DNA from: JBAXTZ01 sp037129925
Lineage (GTDB): Bacteria > Bacillota > Negativicutes > JBAXTZ01
Length of the DNA: 64,000 nt
Reading direction: 5' to 3'
Assembly: GCA_037129925.1 (NCBI GenBank)
Contig: JBAXTZ010000014.1
Coordinates: 1 to 64,000 of the forward strand
Position 1 is the stretch's first letter. Each line of letters starts with the position of its first letter. Under the pieces are notes generated by a model. The model saw only the letters and a program-made list of their open reading frames with translations. It had not been told where the DNA came from and ran no database searches. Made by a program: the position numbers and the translations under genes. Below are positions 32,978-41,594 of the stretch, in pieces.

Positions 32978-33904
32978 ATGTTTTTTTTGAACAAGCGACA
33001 AACGCGCGACGGTTTTTCTTTTATCGAACTGATGGTTGTCCTTGGGATTATTGCGATTTTGGCAATAATCGTTTTTCCATTTTTCAAAAATATGCGACAA
33101 GACTCAACCACCAACGCCTGCTATACCAATCAAAATATCGTCTCGCAAACTTATTCAATCTACCTGGCTAAAGGCGGAAACTACAATCCGGTCAATACCT
33201 CCGGAGTAGGTTTTCTCATAACGGCCGGTTTGTTGGTAAACCCACCAATCTGCAAAGATGGTGGCACCTATAGCTGGTGGGCGGATGTTAACAATTACCC
33301 GCAAATTAAGTGTAGCATTCACGGCAGCAATGTCGTTGTAGCCGCCCCGGTCAACTCTAATCTACTATACCAGCAGACAGCATTCGATTCCAGCAAAACC
33401 TTGGCTACGCAAGGAGTCGTCCCGATTATGGGAACTTGGTCAACTGCTAACGGCGGATTAATTCCAAGGTCTGGTACTGAGGCGCGTGCGATATTTGCTA
33501 ATAGTAGTGGTACCAATTACACCATTTCAGCAACGGTTAACTTTACCAGCGGCAATGGCTATGGGATTTATTACCACGCTACTAACACCGCGCAAATTTC
33601 CGGTTACGTTTTCCAATTTGACCCCGGCTTGGGTAACAGATTCGCAGTCCGCAAAGTAGTCAACGGCTCTGAGCAACCGCAGTTTCAGAGCGTCTCAATG
33701 GCCAGTGTCATGCCCGACGGATTTTCAGTATATGGTTCGCATAATGTATCAATTAGTACTTCCGGCGCCAATCAAGTTATCAAGGTCGACGGAGTAGAAG
33801 TTCTTAATTTCAGCGATTCAACCTTTGCTTCCGGCTACGTTGGCGCCCGTTCTTGGGATTCTACAGTAGCCTCGATTAACAACATGAGTGTAGTCAGCAA
33901 TTAG
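32978..33904 (+). CDS. Modular pilin with a LamG/concanavalin-like C-terminal domain
   Basis: 308 residues, AGGTGA before ATG. N-terminal third is a close copy of the preceding pilin (prepilin site G then FSFIELMVV; shared YNPVNT, AGLLVN, PICKD blocks). From about residue 130 it is unrelated: a beta-rich region with YTISATVNFTSG, GYVFQFDPG, NVSISTSGANQVIKVDG and GYVGARSW, the pattern of LamG/3-keto-disaccharide-hydrolase-like jelly-roll domains. A surface-displayed sugar-binding or adhesive tip is inferred. Recombination within the conserved N-terminal part could swap C-terminal modules. Confidence 0.78.
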   Translation: MFFLNKRQTRDGFSFIELMVVLGIIAILAIIVFPFFKNMRQDSTTNACYTNQNIVSQTYSIYLAKGGNYNPVNTSGVGFLITAGLLVNPPICKDGGTYSWWADVNNYPQIKCSIHGSNVVVAAPVNSNLLYQQTAFDSSKTLATQGVVPIMGTWSTANGGLIPRSGTEARAIFANSSGTNYTISATVNFTSGNGYGIYYHATNTAQISGYVFQFDPGLGNRFAVRKVVNGSEQPQFQSVSMASVMPDGFSVYGSHNVSISTSGANQVIKVDGVEVLNFSDSTFASGYVGARSWDSTVASINNMSVVSN

Positions 33905-33919
33905 CAACTTGACAGCGCA

Positions 33920-33960
33920 AAAAAACACAGGTGTCCGATAATGACAAACCTGTGTTTTTT
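33920..33960 (+). terminator. Bidirectional terminator after the pilin pair
   Basis: AAAAAACACAGGT (33920-33932) and ACCTGTGTTTTTT (33948-33960) are perfectly complementary; usable by both converging genes. Confidence 0.9.
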
Positions 33961-33977
33961 CTATATGTTTACTACAA

Positions 33978-34256
33978 CTATTCTCGTTCGGTATCAAATT
34001 CGTTACGAGGATTGCGATCCGATTCCCGGGTACCGTTATAGCCATCATAGCGAGGCCGCACCGTAACAACCTGCTTAAGCGAAATCGCCAATATTCCCAT
34101 AACATCTATCGCAATCAAAAAACCAATCAACATATCCGCGAGCCGGTTAATCATAAACGCTTCGCAACCAACAAAAAAAATCTCGTATATTGCAAACAAC
34201 GGAAGAATTGCGAAAAAGAATATTTTGTGAAAACAAGCATTACAGAAGAACTTCAT
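33978..34256 (-). CDS. Small membrane protein with CxxC at the N terminus
   Basis: 92 residues from ATG at 34256, GGAGG 7 bases upstream. Begins MKFFCNACFHK (one CxxC, not enough alone for a zinc ribbon), then two hydrophobic segments (about 14-35 and 45-66) and a charged tail rich in Arg, Asp and Asn. Unrecognised. It has its own good promoter. Confidence 0.65.
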   Translation of the reverse strand: MKFFCNACFHKIFFFAILPLFAIYEIFFVGCEAFMINRLADMLIGFLIAIDVMGILAISLKQVVTVRPRYDGYNGTRESDRNPRNEFDTERE

Positions 34257-34281
34257 ATCAGCCTCCAACAACTACACATTT

Positions 34282-34309
34282 ATTATAGCATGTTTTTTAG
34301 TCGTGACAA
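34282..34309 (-). promoter_or_regulatory. Promoter of the small membrane protein
   Basis: Minus strand TTGTCA (34309-34304), 16-base spacer, TATAAT (34287-34282). Confidence 0.7.
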
Positions 34310-34332
34310 TGAAAAAAGTCCGCGTTCATTTT

Positions 34333-35034
34333 CTAGTTTTGCTTCACTGCTGCCAAACCGGTTGTTTTTATTTTGTTCCCGGATACCTTGCCGCTATAGC
34401 GTAACGATGCCACGCCGTTTAACGAACCGGACAACTCGCCGCCGTCCATACGCTCGATTTCAACATTAGAAGCGCCGCTGACATTGACAACCGCGGCAGT
34501 TATCAGACAACTGCGAAACACGATACTTGACGCCCCTTGGCATTCGACATCAACATTGGCAAAGGTCGAGTTGTCGGCGCGAAAACTGGTTGCGCCTTCG
34601 ACAGTCAGAGCAAACGGGTGCTTTTCGCCGTTGAAATTGCTGACGCGGATTTCCGAAGCTCCGAAGACATGGATACTTTCCAGTGTCGGCATAATGATTT
34701 CAATTCGCGGTGTCGGGGTAATATCCCCGGTGTATTTATTGATAATTAACTCACCATTTTCCACAGAACAACTTTTAGCAACAAGCTCGGCCGGAGCCTG
34801 GACTTTCACCGAGTACTCAGTTCCCTGACTAATCCGCACCGACCACGATCCCGCGACCGCAATTTTATCAAATTTCTTGATATCCAACTCCTTCCAATTG
34901 CTCGGCGTATCTGCCTGCACATTAGTGAGCGTCAACTGATCTTTGAAAAAATACGGCACCGCCACCGCGGTCATCATAAACAGCGTAATGACCGCCAAAA
35001 CGCCAATGATTATCCTATTAGTTCGCTTTTTCAT
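34333..35034 (-). CDS. GIN-domain (DUF2807) secreted or anchored protein
   Basis: 233 residues. ATG at 35034 has AGGAG 10 bases upstream and overlaps the end of the GntR gene by 17 bases; an ATG at 35043 is too close to that site. N-terminal signal anchor (IIIGVLAVITLFMMTAVAV) then a right-handed beta-helix region: FDKIAVAGSWSVRISQGTEY, VFGASEIRVSNF, VEGATSFRADNS, VSGASNVEIERM, with G-A-S turns at regular spacing. Family function is unknown. Last gene of the GntR-ABC operon, so it is probably induced with it, perhaps at the envelope. Confidence 0.8.
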   Translation of the reverse strand: MKKRTNRIIIGVLAVITLFMMTAVAVPYFFKDQLTLTNVQADTPSNWKELDIKKFDKIAVAGSWSVRISQGTEYSVKVQAPAELVAKSCSVENGELIINKYTGDITPTPRIEIIMPTLESIHVFGASEIRVSNFNGEKHPFALTVEGATSFRADNSTFANVDVECQGASSIVFRSCLITAAVVNVSGASNVEIERMDGGELSGSLNGVASLRYSGKVSGNKIKTTGLAAVKQN

Positions 35035-35401
35035 CTTTTCCATGCTCCTTTGCATTTTCAAACAGCTTTTTGAGTTCGCTCCAGTCAATTCCCAACAACT
35101 CCATCGCTCTAAACATTTGCGGCAGTTGATCTTTGATAAATTCGTCGCGCCGGGTTGCTTTCGAGATATAAGCGGCATTTGTAGTTGTGAAAAATCCAAT
35201 ACCGCGCTGTTGTTCAACAATTCCTTTTTCTTGCAAGGCGGTGTACGCCCGCTGCACGGTGTTCGGATTAACCAACATCTTTTCGCCCATGTCGCGCACC
35301 GACAGCATTCGCTCGTTATTTTGCAATTCGCCACTCAACAGCTTGTCGATAATAACATCGTAGATTTGCAAAAATATCGGTTTGTTGCCGTTAAATTCCA
35401 T
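35018..35401 (-). CDS. GntR-family regulator, YtrA subgroup
   Basis: 127 residues: N-terminal winged helix (PIFLQIYDVIIDKLLSGEL, LSVRDMGEKMLVNPNTVQRAYTALQEKGIV, QQRGIGFF) with a short helical C-terminal part, the size and form of YtrA repressors. These sit with ABC transporters and repress their own operon; a matching palindrome lies before the first gene (37037-37058). Translation starts 1 base after the permease stop. Confidence 0.88.
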   Translation of the reverse strand: MEFNGNKPIFLQIYDVIIDKLLSGELQNNERMLSVRDMGEKMLVNPNTVQRAYTALQEKGIVEQQRGIGFFTTTNAAYISKATRRDEFIKDQLPQMFRAMELLGIDWSELKKLFENAKEHGKDEKAN

Positions 35402-35402
35402 T

Positions 35403-36164
35403 TCAGGCCTCCGTCTCGCGCAGCCGCAACCAAGTAAGCGCCCACAAGAACGGAATTGCCACGGCTTTTATCGCCACCGACACAATTTCACCGACAACAT
35501 CAAAACCACCGGTAATAGATTTTAGTAACGCGCCGCCTTGCGCCGAGAGGTTGATGTTCATATTGCTCCAGCCGTGATATAGCGCGACCACTTCGGTCAA
35601 TAGCACAATGCTGATTACCAACGTAATCACACCGCCACTCACCACCAGTTTCAGCAACGCCAACCGCCGGAAATAGACACTGGCAAACGCCGCCACCGCC
35701 ATAAGTAAAACATAAGCATACCAATCAGCCAGCAGATTCAAGCTAATTGCGTAAGCCGTCGCAATAAACTGCCCAAAGCCGATCTGCGCTCCGCCGCTAT
35801 TCAGCGCCAAGAATGCTGCCAACAGCGCGATTTTCAGACAGACAATATAAAATATTGCATTTACCAACGTGTAGATAATTGTCTTTGCGACAACTTTTTC
35901 AGCAGTGGTCGCAGGAATGAGCAAATACTGCTGGGCGGTCTTAGCTTGTTTCAGCTCCTGATAAGAATTGGTCGCCAAGAATAACCCGCTAACAAAGAAT
36001 AAGAACTGAATTATTCCCGGAGCCTCGGCTTTAGCAAAAACATTCCCGGCGGCCGTTATCACGAACAGTACCACCACGAGCGCAATGCCAAACCATACCA
36101 GCGATTTCTTGTTTTCGCGCAATTCCCGATTTAACAAATTAGCCACTATTTTTGTTCGCAACAT
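35403..36164 (-). CDS. ABC transporter permease-like membrane protein
   Basis: 253 residues with six hydrophobic segments, N-terminal basic ELRENKKSLVW loop. Start overlaps the ATPase stop by one base (TAATG). Acts with the ATPase; the substrate is unknown, though YtrA-linked systems often answer cell-wall stress or peptide antibiotics. Confidence 0.78.
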   Translation of the reverse strand: MLRTKIVANLLNRELRENKKSLVWFGIALVVVLFVITAAGNVFAKAEAPGIIQFLFFVSGLFLATNSYQELKQAKTAQQYLLIPATTAEKVVAKTIIYTLVNAIFYIVCLKIALLAAFLALNSGGAQIGFGQFIATAYAISLNLLADWYAYVLLMAVAAFASVYFRRLALLKLVVSGGVITLVISIVLLTEVVALYHGWSNMNINLSAQGGALLKSITGGFDVVGEIVSVAIKAVAIPFLWALTWLRLRETEA

Positions 36165-37015
36165 TATTTTACTCCCCTTCCAAACAATTGCCCGATTTGT
36201 TCTGGATTTTCGACGGTCGCGTTAAACAGCAATTCCAAATCGGCTTTGCTACCATATTCGTTGCTATTTGTCTTAATAACCGCATACGACCAACCGGCAG
36301 GAACCTGCATTGAGTACAGCAACTGCTCGGTTGTTGGTTTAATTGCGCCGAGCGAAAACATAATTTTATCTTCAATACTGGCAATCGATTCATTCAAGAC
36401 GATTTTGCCGCTATCGATAATAATTATCGGATCGATCAAACCGTCGAGATCCCGCACTTGGTGGCTGGAAATAACTAACGCGCTCGACTCATCCACCGCC
36501 CCGGCAATCAGTTTACGAAACACGGTTTTGGAAGGAATATCCAGCCCATTACTCGGCTCATCCATCAATATCAACCGGCAGTTTGTCGAAAGCGCAAACG
36601 CGATAAAGAACTTTTTGCGTTCGCCTTGGGATAAAGTTACTAATGATTGAGCAATGTTTATTTTCCACTCCGCGATAATTTCGCTAAACTTCGTAGGCGA
36701 AAATCGTGGATAAAACGGCGCGTAAATTTTGACATACTCACTACCGCTAATAACTGGCCCAACCGGCTCCTCCGGTAAAAAATAAATTTCTTCAAGCATT
36801 TTGGCAGTACGTTCTTCGGCGCGCTGACCAAATAATTTGCAGTCGCCGCTTTTGGGAAACAACATACCGCTAATAATTTTGAGCAAAGTAGTTTTACCAG
36901 CGCCGTTTTTCCCCAGCAATCCATAAATATTTCCGGCAGTCAGTTGTAAATTTAGTCCGTCGAATAGTTTTCGTTTAGTGCCATACCCAAATCGCAGGTT
37001 TTTAATCGTTAACAT
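36164..37015 (-). CDS. ABC transporter ATP-binding protein
   Basis: 283 residues. Walker A GLLGKNGAGKTTLLK, signature LSQGERKKFFIA, Walker B LILMDEPSNGLD, H-loop ISSHQVRDLDG. A C-terminal extension (about 210-283) is of the kind seen in YtrB-like ATPases. First gene of the ABC-permease-GntR-GIN operon; ribosome site GGAGG. Confidence 0.92.
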   Translation of the reverse strand: MLTIKNLRFGYGTKRKLFDGLNLQLTAGNIYGLLGKNGAGKTTLLKIISGMLFPKSGDCKLFGQRAEERTAKMLEEIYFLPEEPVGPVISGSEYVKIYAPFYPRFSPTKFSEIIAEWKINIAQSLVTLSQGERKKFFIAFALSTNCRLILMDEPSNGLDIPSKTVFRKLIAGAVDESSALVISSHQVRDLDGLIDPIIIIDSGKIVLNESIASIEDKIMFSLGAIKPTTEQLLYSMQVPAGWSYAVIKTNSNEYGSKADLELLFNATVENPEQIGQLFGRGVK

Positions 37016-37036
37016 CAGTCCTCCAAATTTCTGTTA

Positions 37037-37058
37037 GTGTATTATTGAACTATTACAC
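37037..37058 (-). promoter_or_regulatory. YtrA-type operator palindrome
   Basis: GTGTATTA (37037-37044), six bases, TATTACAC (37051-37058): a dyad with 8 of 11 symmetric pairs, close to the GTGTAnTA...TAnTACAC operators of YtrA-subgroup GntR proteins. It lies 21 bases before the ATPase start, so the encoded regulator probably represses this operon. Confidence 0.7.
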
Positions 37059-37108
37059 CAAGATTGTAGCGAGTGGTGAACGCGATGTCAAGGGAAAGTT
37101 GATAAAGG

Positions 37109-37212
37109 CGAAAGGTTAAAAATGAATAGTATATACGCGAAGGAAAGATGGCAAATTTTTATTTTAGCTCATATTCACCTTTAGCCTTTAACTTTTAACT
37201 TTTAACCTTTCG
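37109..37212. repeat. Long-spaced inverted repeat around a heptad array
   Basis: CGAAAGGTTAAAA (37109-37121) and TTTTAACCTTTCG (37200-37212) are perfect complements 78 bases apart. The right arm ends an array cctttag, cctttaa, cttttaa, cttttaa (37170-37213) of 7-base period. The gap 37016-37342 holds only these, the operator and the porin promoter. Confidence 0.75.
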
Positions 37213-37217
37213 TCTAT

Positions 37218-37246
37218 TTGACATTCACAACCCAATACAGTAAAAT
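37218..37246 (+). promoter_or_regulatory. Strong promoter for the porin gene
   Basis: TTGACA (37218-37223), 17-base spacer, TAAAAT (37241-37246), 97 bases before ATG; the leader is AT-rich with GAGAGGAAGAG near the start. Confidence 0.8.
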
Positions 37247-37342
37247 TATGGCGCATCGTGTATAAACGCGAAAGCACTTTTAGATAAAGGGTATTTGCAC
37301 AATAATTCTCTTTATGTAAAAAAGAAATGAGAGGAAGAGTTA

Positions 37343-38668
37343 ATGAAAAAACTAACCGTGTTACTGCTGTGCCTGGCGCTCATTATGTCGACTTGCGGCG
37401 TATTCGCAGCAACCACCGCACAACAGCAAGCCCCGGCAGCTCCGGCCGCAGCGCCAACGAGCACCACTAATAATATCGAAATCTTCAATCTGGGTCCGGC
37501 CTTTATGCCAACTTTTAGCGGCAACGTGGACATCCAGGGTATGCCCTACACATCATTTAGCAGGTGGTCCTACATTCCATCACAGCCGATTGGCGGACTA
37601 GTGGACAACTTGTTGGCGCGTCAATTCGGATTGGCGCTTAACATCAACCTAGACGGCAGCATTACCACTAATACTGCTTACCACCTTAACGGCTATGCTT
37701 ATGACAACTATTACCAGCCGGCTATCCAAGACACTGATTATCAATTCCAACCAGTTCTTCAAGGTAGCGGCTATCTTTATAACATCGCGCCTTACTTAGG
37801 TTTCATTAATTATCAAGCCGGTCGCATGGCATACGCGCCCGGCGCCGGATTGCTGTTGTACAGCAATATGGACGGTGTACAACTAAACCTGGATTTTGGA
37901 CAATTGCAAGTTAACGTGTACGGCGGTAACGATACCACACAGACGATGCAAACGTTTGTTGTTCCTGGCGCACCGGGCATGAGTACAGCAATACTCCAAG
38001 CACAAGATTCCGATCCATACAGCGGATGGGCTTATGGACCCGGCACAGTTGCAACTTATTCAAATTACAACTTAGGCGCACGCGTTGTAGCTATTGATGC
38101 TTCATACAATTTCAACAACCCAATCACAATTAAAGCTGGTTTTTCCGACATATTTGCCGCGAATAACGGTAGCAATACATATATGAGTGGCACAGTTGAC
38201 CGCGGAGCGGTGGGCCCTATAGAATATATTACTCGCCTCACAATGGCCGATGTCGGCGTGTTTTACGATGACGGCACTTGGTCTGGTCGTGTTCGTGGTG
38301 GATACAGCCCTTCGAATGATTTAGCTCAATATAAGACAGCGCTAGGCGATAACCTTGTTATGTTAGGAATGGATGCCAAGGTTCAATATGGTCGCTATGA
38401 CGTAAGCGTTCCCGGTTCATACGACGTTGCTGCAGTATTTAGCAAAGTTGGACCACTAGCCGGTTTCAGCCCGGATGCGCCAACAATTGCTAACAGCGGA
38501 ACCGGTTGCCGTGTATATGGCGACTATGTATTGGATACTAACTTTAAGGCTAATGTCGGCTATACTTATATCCTCGGACTGCAACCTACGACAGTTGATC
38601 AAGCTCATGCTAAATCTGGCTATGATACTTCAAGTATAGTTAATCTCGGTCTAACTTACTCCTTCTAA
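37343..38668 (+). CDS. Outer-membrane porin-like beta-barrel protein
   Basis: 441 residues. Signal peptide (MKKLTVLLLCLALIM..., cleavage after VFA), an Ala/Pro-rich linker, then repeated amphipathic strands (FGLALNINLDGS, LGFINYQAGRMAYA, IDASYNFNN, KANVGYTYILGL) and a final VNLGLTYSF with terminal Phe. Strong promoter and terminator suggest an abundant protein. I infer a general or substrate-specific porin of the outer membrane; the family name cannot be given. Confidence 0.75.
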   Translation: MKKLTVLLLCLALIMSTCGVFAATTAQQQAPAAPAAAPTSTTNNIEIFNLGPAFMPTFSGNVDIQGMPYTSFSRWSYIPSQPIGGLVDNLLARQFGLALNINLDGSITTNTAYHLNGYAYDNYYQPAIQDTDYQFQPVLQGSGYLYNIAPYLGFINYQAGRMAYAPGAGLLLYSNMDGVQLNLDFGQLQVNVYGGNDTTQTMQTFVVPGAPGMSTAILQAQDSDPYSGWAYGPGTVATYSNYNLGARVVAIDASYNFNNPITIKAGFSDIFAANNGSNTYMSGTVDRGAVGPIEYITRLTMADVGVFYDDGTWSGRVRGGYSPSNDLAQYKTALGDNLVMLGMDAKVQYGRYDVSVPGSYDVAAVFSKVGPLAGFSPDAPTIANSGTGCRVYGDYVLDTNFKANVGYTYILGLQPTTVDQAHAKSGYDTSSIVNLGLTYSF

Positions 38669-38691
38669 AATCCAGCCACTGATTACAAAAC

Positions 38692-38743
38692 ACCCCCGTT
38701 CACGCAACAGTTAATCTGTTTTATGAGCGGGGGGTTGTTTTTT
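38692..38743 (+). terminator. Terminator of the porin gene
   Basis: CCCCCGTTCA (38693-38702) pairs with TGAGCGGGGG (38724-38733) with one wobble; a T-rich tail TTGTTTTTT follows. Confidence 0.85.
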
Positions 38744-38759
38744 GTGCACAACAGTTTTG

Positions 38760-40673
38760 TCATATGTTTGAGAAAAATCGCCCCAGTACTGCCAACTGCA
38801 TAATCGCCCGGACATCGGACGCCTGGTGATCTAAAACCTTTAATTCTGAATTTCGCTGAAGACAGTTTGCGAACTCGGTTTGATTAGCTAATTCGCCAAT
38901 CTCGGGCAACTCCAGCGCAGACCGTGCTGCTAGCAAAACTTTGGACCAGTCGGGCGCCAATTGTTTCAGCCAATCAGTTCCCTGCAACCCCCGCGATTTA
39001 CTCAACCGTTTTTCATCGGGTAGCAAGCCGACACTGCCACGGCGGATGAGCGAACGGTCGTCATAATCTAACGCCCACTGTTCCGGCGGCAGGCTACGGG
39101 CAAATTCAAACACCTTCCGGCTTTGGAGCGGGTCGCGCACCGCGCTACCAATAGCCGCCATCTGCGCCATACCGGATGATTTCTTTCCGTATATCGAAGC
39201 ATAGACATACATCCGCAAATAGTCATCAAAGGCTTTATATGATTCGTCTAATCGGGCAAATCGCTCGGCAGAACCGCATAAATCACGCCATAATAGCGCG
39301 TCGTCAACTGCAGTAGTTCGTTTGGGTTTGTAATAGCGCACTAACGGCCCGACCGTGCCTTTGAATCCGCTCCAGGACAACGGACTGTGCGCAAACCGGT
39401 TGGCAACCAATCCGGTAAGCGTCAGCCAATTATGCTCTTTGATCAATTGTCCGGCAGCCCGTCCGTAATTGCCACAAGAAATAACCATATTACCCATGCT
39501 GGCATTAAGGATGACTTTTGCGCCCTCGCTGGCGGCGCGGCGGCGAATATTTAGAATCCAGCCCATGTTGCAAAAATTATACACCGGGAACTCCAGCCAG
39601 TCCAAGCAGTCATCAATAAGGGTATAGGCATTTCCTTCGCCCTGACCGCAGGCGGTCAAATCGATATTGCCGTTAAAATCAGCAATTAGTTTTGCCAGCG
39701 GATACTCATCCACCAGATGATGCGGGGAAACCGGCTTCAATCCGGTTGCGTCCGGCGGCGTTGATATATATGATTGCAACCGAACACCGCTTTTTCGCAA
39801 TTCGTTCGCGGCAATACAACTGACTACGCTTGAATCAAAACCGCTGGACATCTCGCTGGCTACCGCCGTCTGTCCGCCCATCGCCGTTACTACGGCGGAT
39901 TTTATACACGCCATATAGGCTTCTTCGTACTCGCGGTTGCTCCTTAATCTGAGCGGACGAATGTTATCTTCCAAATCATAATACTTCGTCAGCGACAAGC
40001 CGCCAGCCGCCATCATCGAGCTTCCAGCCGCCAGCCGCCAGCCGCCACAATACCCGGGCGGCAGCTGAAAAATGTTCTTGTGCACCGTCTTGGTATAATC
40101 CGCTTCGGGAATCCGATAAATACCCTTTTCTTTTATCAGCCGGGAAATGGCGTTAATATCTACTTGGCAAAATTTACCACCAAGCGCCTTTAGCTGCTTT
40201 TGGGTCGAGGCAAAGGCGAAAAAACCATCGGTTTGAACATAATACAGCGACCCGATTCCCGCTTGATCCCGTGCCAAAAACAACTGCTCACGGTTACTGT
40301 CCCAAACCGCGAACGCAAACATTCCGTCCAAATACTGCGCACAGCGCTCGCCCCACTGCAAATAGGCCCGGCGGATCAGCTCGCTATCAGAAATTTTAGC
40401 TAAATCCGCCCGCTTCAATCCCAACAAATCCGCGAGCCCCATCCGGTTATCGAGCATTGCTGAAGCTACTACTATTATTCCGTCCCGCTCCGGCAAATCC
40501 ACTTCACTAGCCGAACCTGCCGTTTGTAAAAATTTGTGTTTAGCAAAAACCAACTGTTCATTTTTATATTGCAAAACAGGATAGTTATTTCGCTCGCTAA
40601 CCGCTTGTATCAGACTTGATTTTTCAAAAACCGTCTGCCGCTCCGGACTAATTACACCAAAAAGTAATCCCAT
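38760..40673 (-). CDS. Asparagine-synthetase homologue lacking the glutaminase cysteine
   Basis: 637 residues. The N-terminal Ntn-type domain begins MGLLFGV, where active asparagine synthetases have Cys2; it still carries AMLDNR and LDGMFAFAVWD. The second domain has the ATP pyrophosphatase loop SSGFDSS (276-282) and a later KSRGLQGTDWL segment. Proteins with this profile include lasso-peptide macrolactam synthetases, beta-lactam synthetase relatives and ammonia-dependent amide formers: they adenylate a carboxylate but do not split glutamine. No precursor peptide or leader peptidase lies beside it, so I assign no product. Residues about 209-226 (GWRLAAGSS...MAAGG) come from a heptad repeat array. 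Operon with the response regulator and kinase upstream; AGGAG before ATG. Confidence 0.75.
   Translation of the reverse strand: MGLLFGVISPERQTVFEKSSLIQAVSERNNYPVLQYKNEQLVFAKHKFLQTAGSASEVDLPERDGIIVVASAMLDNRMGLADLLGLKRADLAKISDSELIRRAYLQWGERCAQYLDGMFAFAVWDSNREQLFLARDQAGIGSLYYVQTDGFFAFASTQKQLKALGGKFCQVDINAISRLIKEKGIYRIPEADYTKTVHKNIFQLPPGYCGGWRLAAGSSMMAAGGLSLTKYYDLEDNIRPLRLRSNREYEEAYMACIKSAVVTAMGGQTAVASEMSSGFDSSVVSCIAANELRKSGVRLQSYISTPPDATGLKPVSPHHLVDEYPLAKLIADFNGNIDLTACGQGEGNAYTLIDDCLDWLEFPVYNFCNMGWILNIRRRAASEGAKVILNASMGNMVISCGNYGRAAGQLIKEHNWLTLTGLVANRFAHSPLSWSGFKGTVGPLVRYYKPKRTTAVDDALLWRDLCGSAERFARLDESYKAFDDYLRMYVYASIYGKKSSGMAQMAAIGSAVRDPLQSRKVFEFARSLPPEQWALDYDDRSLIRRGSVGLLPDEKRLSKSRGLQGTDWLKQLAPDWSKVLLAARSALELPEIGELANQTEFANCLQRNSELKVLDHQASDVRAIMQLAVLGRFFSNI
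39999..40050. repeat. Heptad array inside a coding region (CAGCCGC type)
   Basis: cagccgc, catcatc, gagcttc, then three perfect cagccgc units inside the asparagine-synthetase homologue, in frame, adding about 15 residues between the two domains. Confidence 0.85.
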
Positions 40674-40682
40674 AAATTTCTC

Positions 40683-41537
40683 CTAATTATTGTCGTTTAA
40701 CATTTCCGCAAGCTGTTCATCCCAAATCGCTCCATCAGAGTACGACCACAACCAACCATTCTCCGCCATATAGCCTTCTTTGAATAGCAATTTGATTTGC
40801 GCGCAGTTTTCGGGTTGATTTCTGCACAACACTTGCATTTCCTGAACGTCGCTGGAAAAATTAGCCATGACCAGCTGGTAGGCATCGTTATTGTAAGTAA
40901 TCTTAATTGCCCCGCCGGAATCAGCCAACGACTGCCGCGCCCGCGATGCCGTGCTTTGAATATTAATCAGCGCGTTCTTTTCTTCGACATCCGGATATAG
41001 CGCTTCGCAAATTACGTGTTTTTGCGCGGATTTGCTCGGACGAGAAATTAGAAACGCGACGAACTCCTGAGCTTTTCGACTGCGCCAGCGAATCGAATTA
41101 CCATTTATCAGCAACTCAAAGCGCCCAAAAAATTGCACCCGTAACGCCTGCTTTTCGATTAACGCTTGCTTGGCAGTTACTGTCTGGCGCAGTTTGATAA
41201 TAGTTTTTTCCAGTCGCTGTTCTTCTACCGGTTTTAACAAATAGTCATAGGCGTTAATTTCAAAAGCTTTGATCGCGTATTCATCATAAGCGGTAATAAA
41301 GACGATTTCCATTTGTGGCTGGATTTCCAGTAATTGCTCTGCCAAAGTCAAACCGTTAATGTCTGGCATGTTGATGTCGAGAAAGGCAACATCTATTAGC
41401 GCATTTCCACGAATGTATTCTTGAGCCCAAACCGGCGAGGTAAACTGTTCAACCACCTCAATATCACCATAGGCCAAAAGCAGTTGCGCTAAATCTTTCA
41501 ACAACAAGCGTTCATCGTCTACTAAAATTGCTTTCAT
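40683..41537 (-). CDS. Response regulator with SARP/BTAD-like output domain
   Basis: 284 residues. Receiver domain (VDDERLLLKDLA, phosphorylated Asp in FLDINMPDING, Thr in FITAYDEYAIKAF, Lys in YLLKPV), a linker helix, then a winged-helix and helical region (VQFFGRFELLINGNSIRWRSRKAQEFVAFL) of the type seen in bacterial transcriptional activator (SARP-like) proteins. It lies between the 7TM-type kinase and the asparagine-synthetase homologue, 53 bases from the first; cognate pairing is likely and it may control its own operon. Confidence 0.87.
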   Translation of the reverse strand: MKAILVDDERLLLKDLAQLLLAYGDIEVVEQFTSPVWAQEYIRGNALIDVAFLDINMPDINGLTLAEQLLEIQPQMEIVFITAYDEYAIKAFEINAYDYLLKPVEEQRLEKTIIKLRQTVTAKQALIEKQALRVQFFGRFELLINGNSIRWRSRKAQEFVAFLISRPSKSAQKHVICEALYPDVEEKNALINIQSTASRARQSLADSGGAIKITYNNDAYQLVMANFSSDVQEMQVLCRNQPENCAQIKLLFKEGYMAENGWLWSYSDGAIWDEQLAEMLNDNN

Positions 41538-41567
41538 GCGTCCTCACAATTCAAAATCGGGTTATTT

Positions 41568-41594
41568 GGGGGGGCAGGAGAACCCTGCCCCTAC
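41568..41594 (-). repeat. GTAGGGGC hairpin element, copy 1
   Basis: Minus strand begins GTAGGGGCAGG and closes with CCTGCCCC around a short loop. Its TAG is the stop codon of the sensor kinase gene. Confidence 0.75.

Noticed and set aside
34333..35334. A 333-codon open frame extending the GIN-domain gene upstream through the GntR gene
   Set aside because: The first 100 codons are the antiframe of the GntR gene and read as Cys/Arg-rich nonsense; AGGAG and ATG at 35034 mark the true start.
38760..40673. Complete lasso-peptide cluster
   Set aside because: No precursor, RRE protein, leader peptidase or exporter is found beside the cyclase-like gene.
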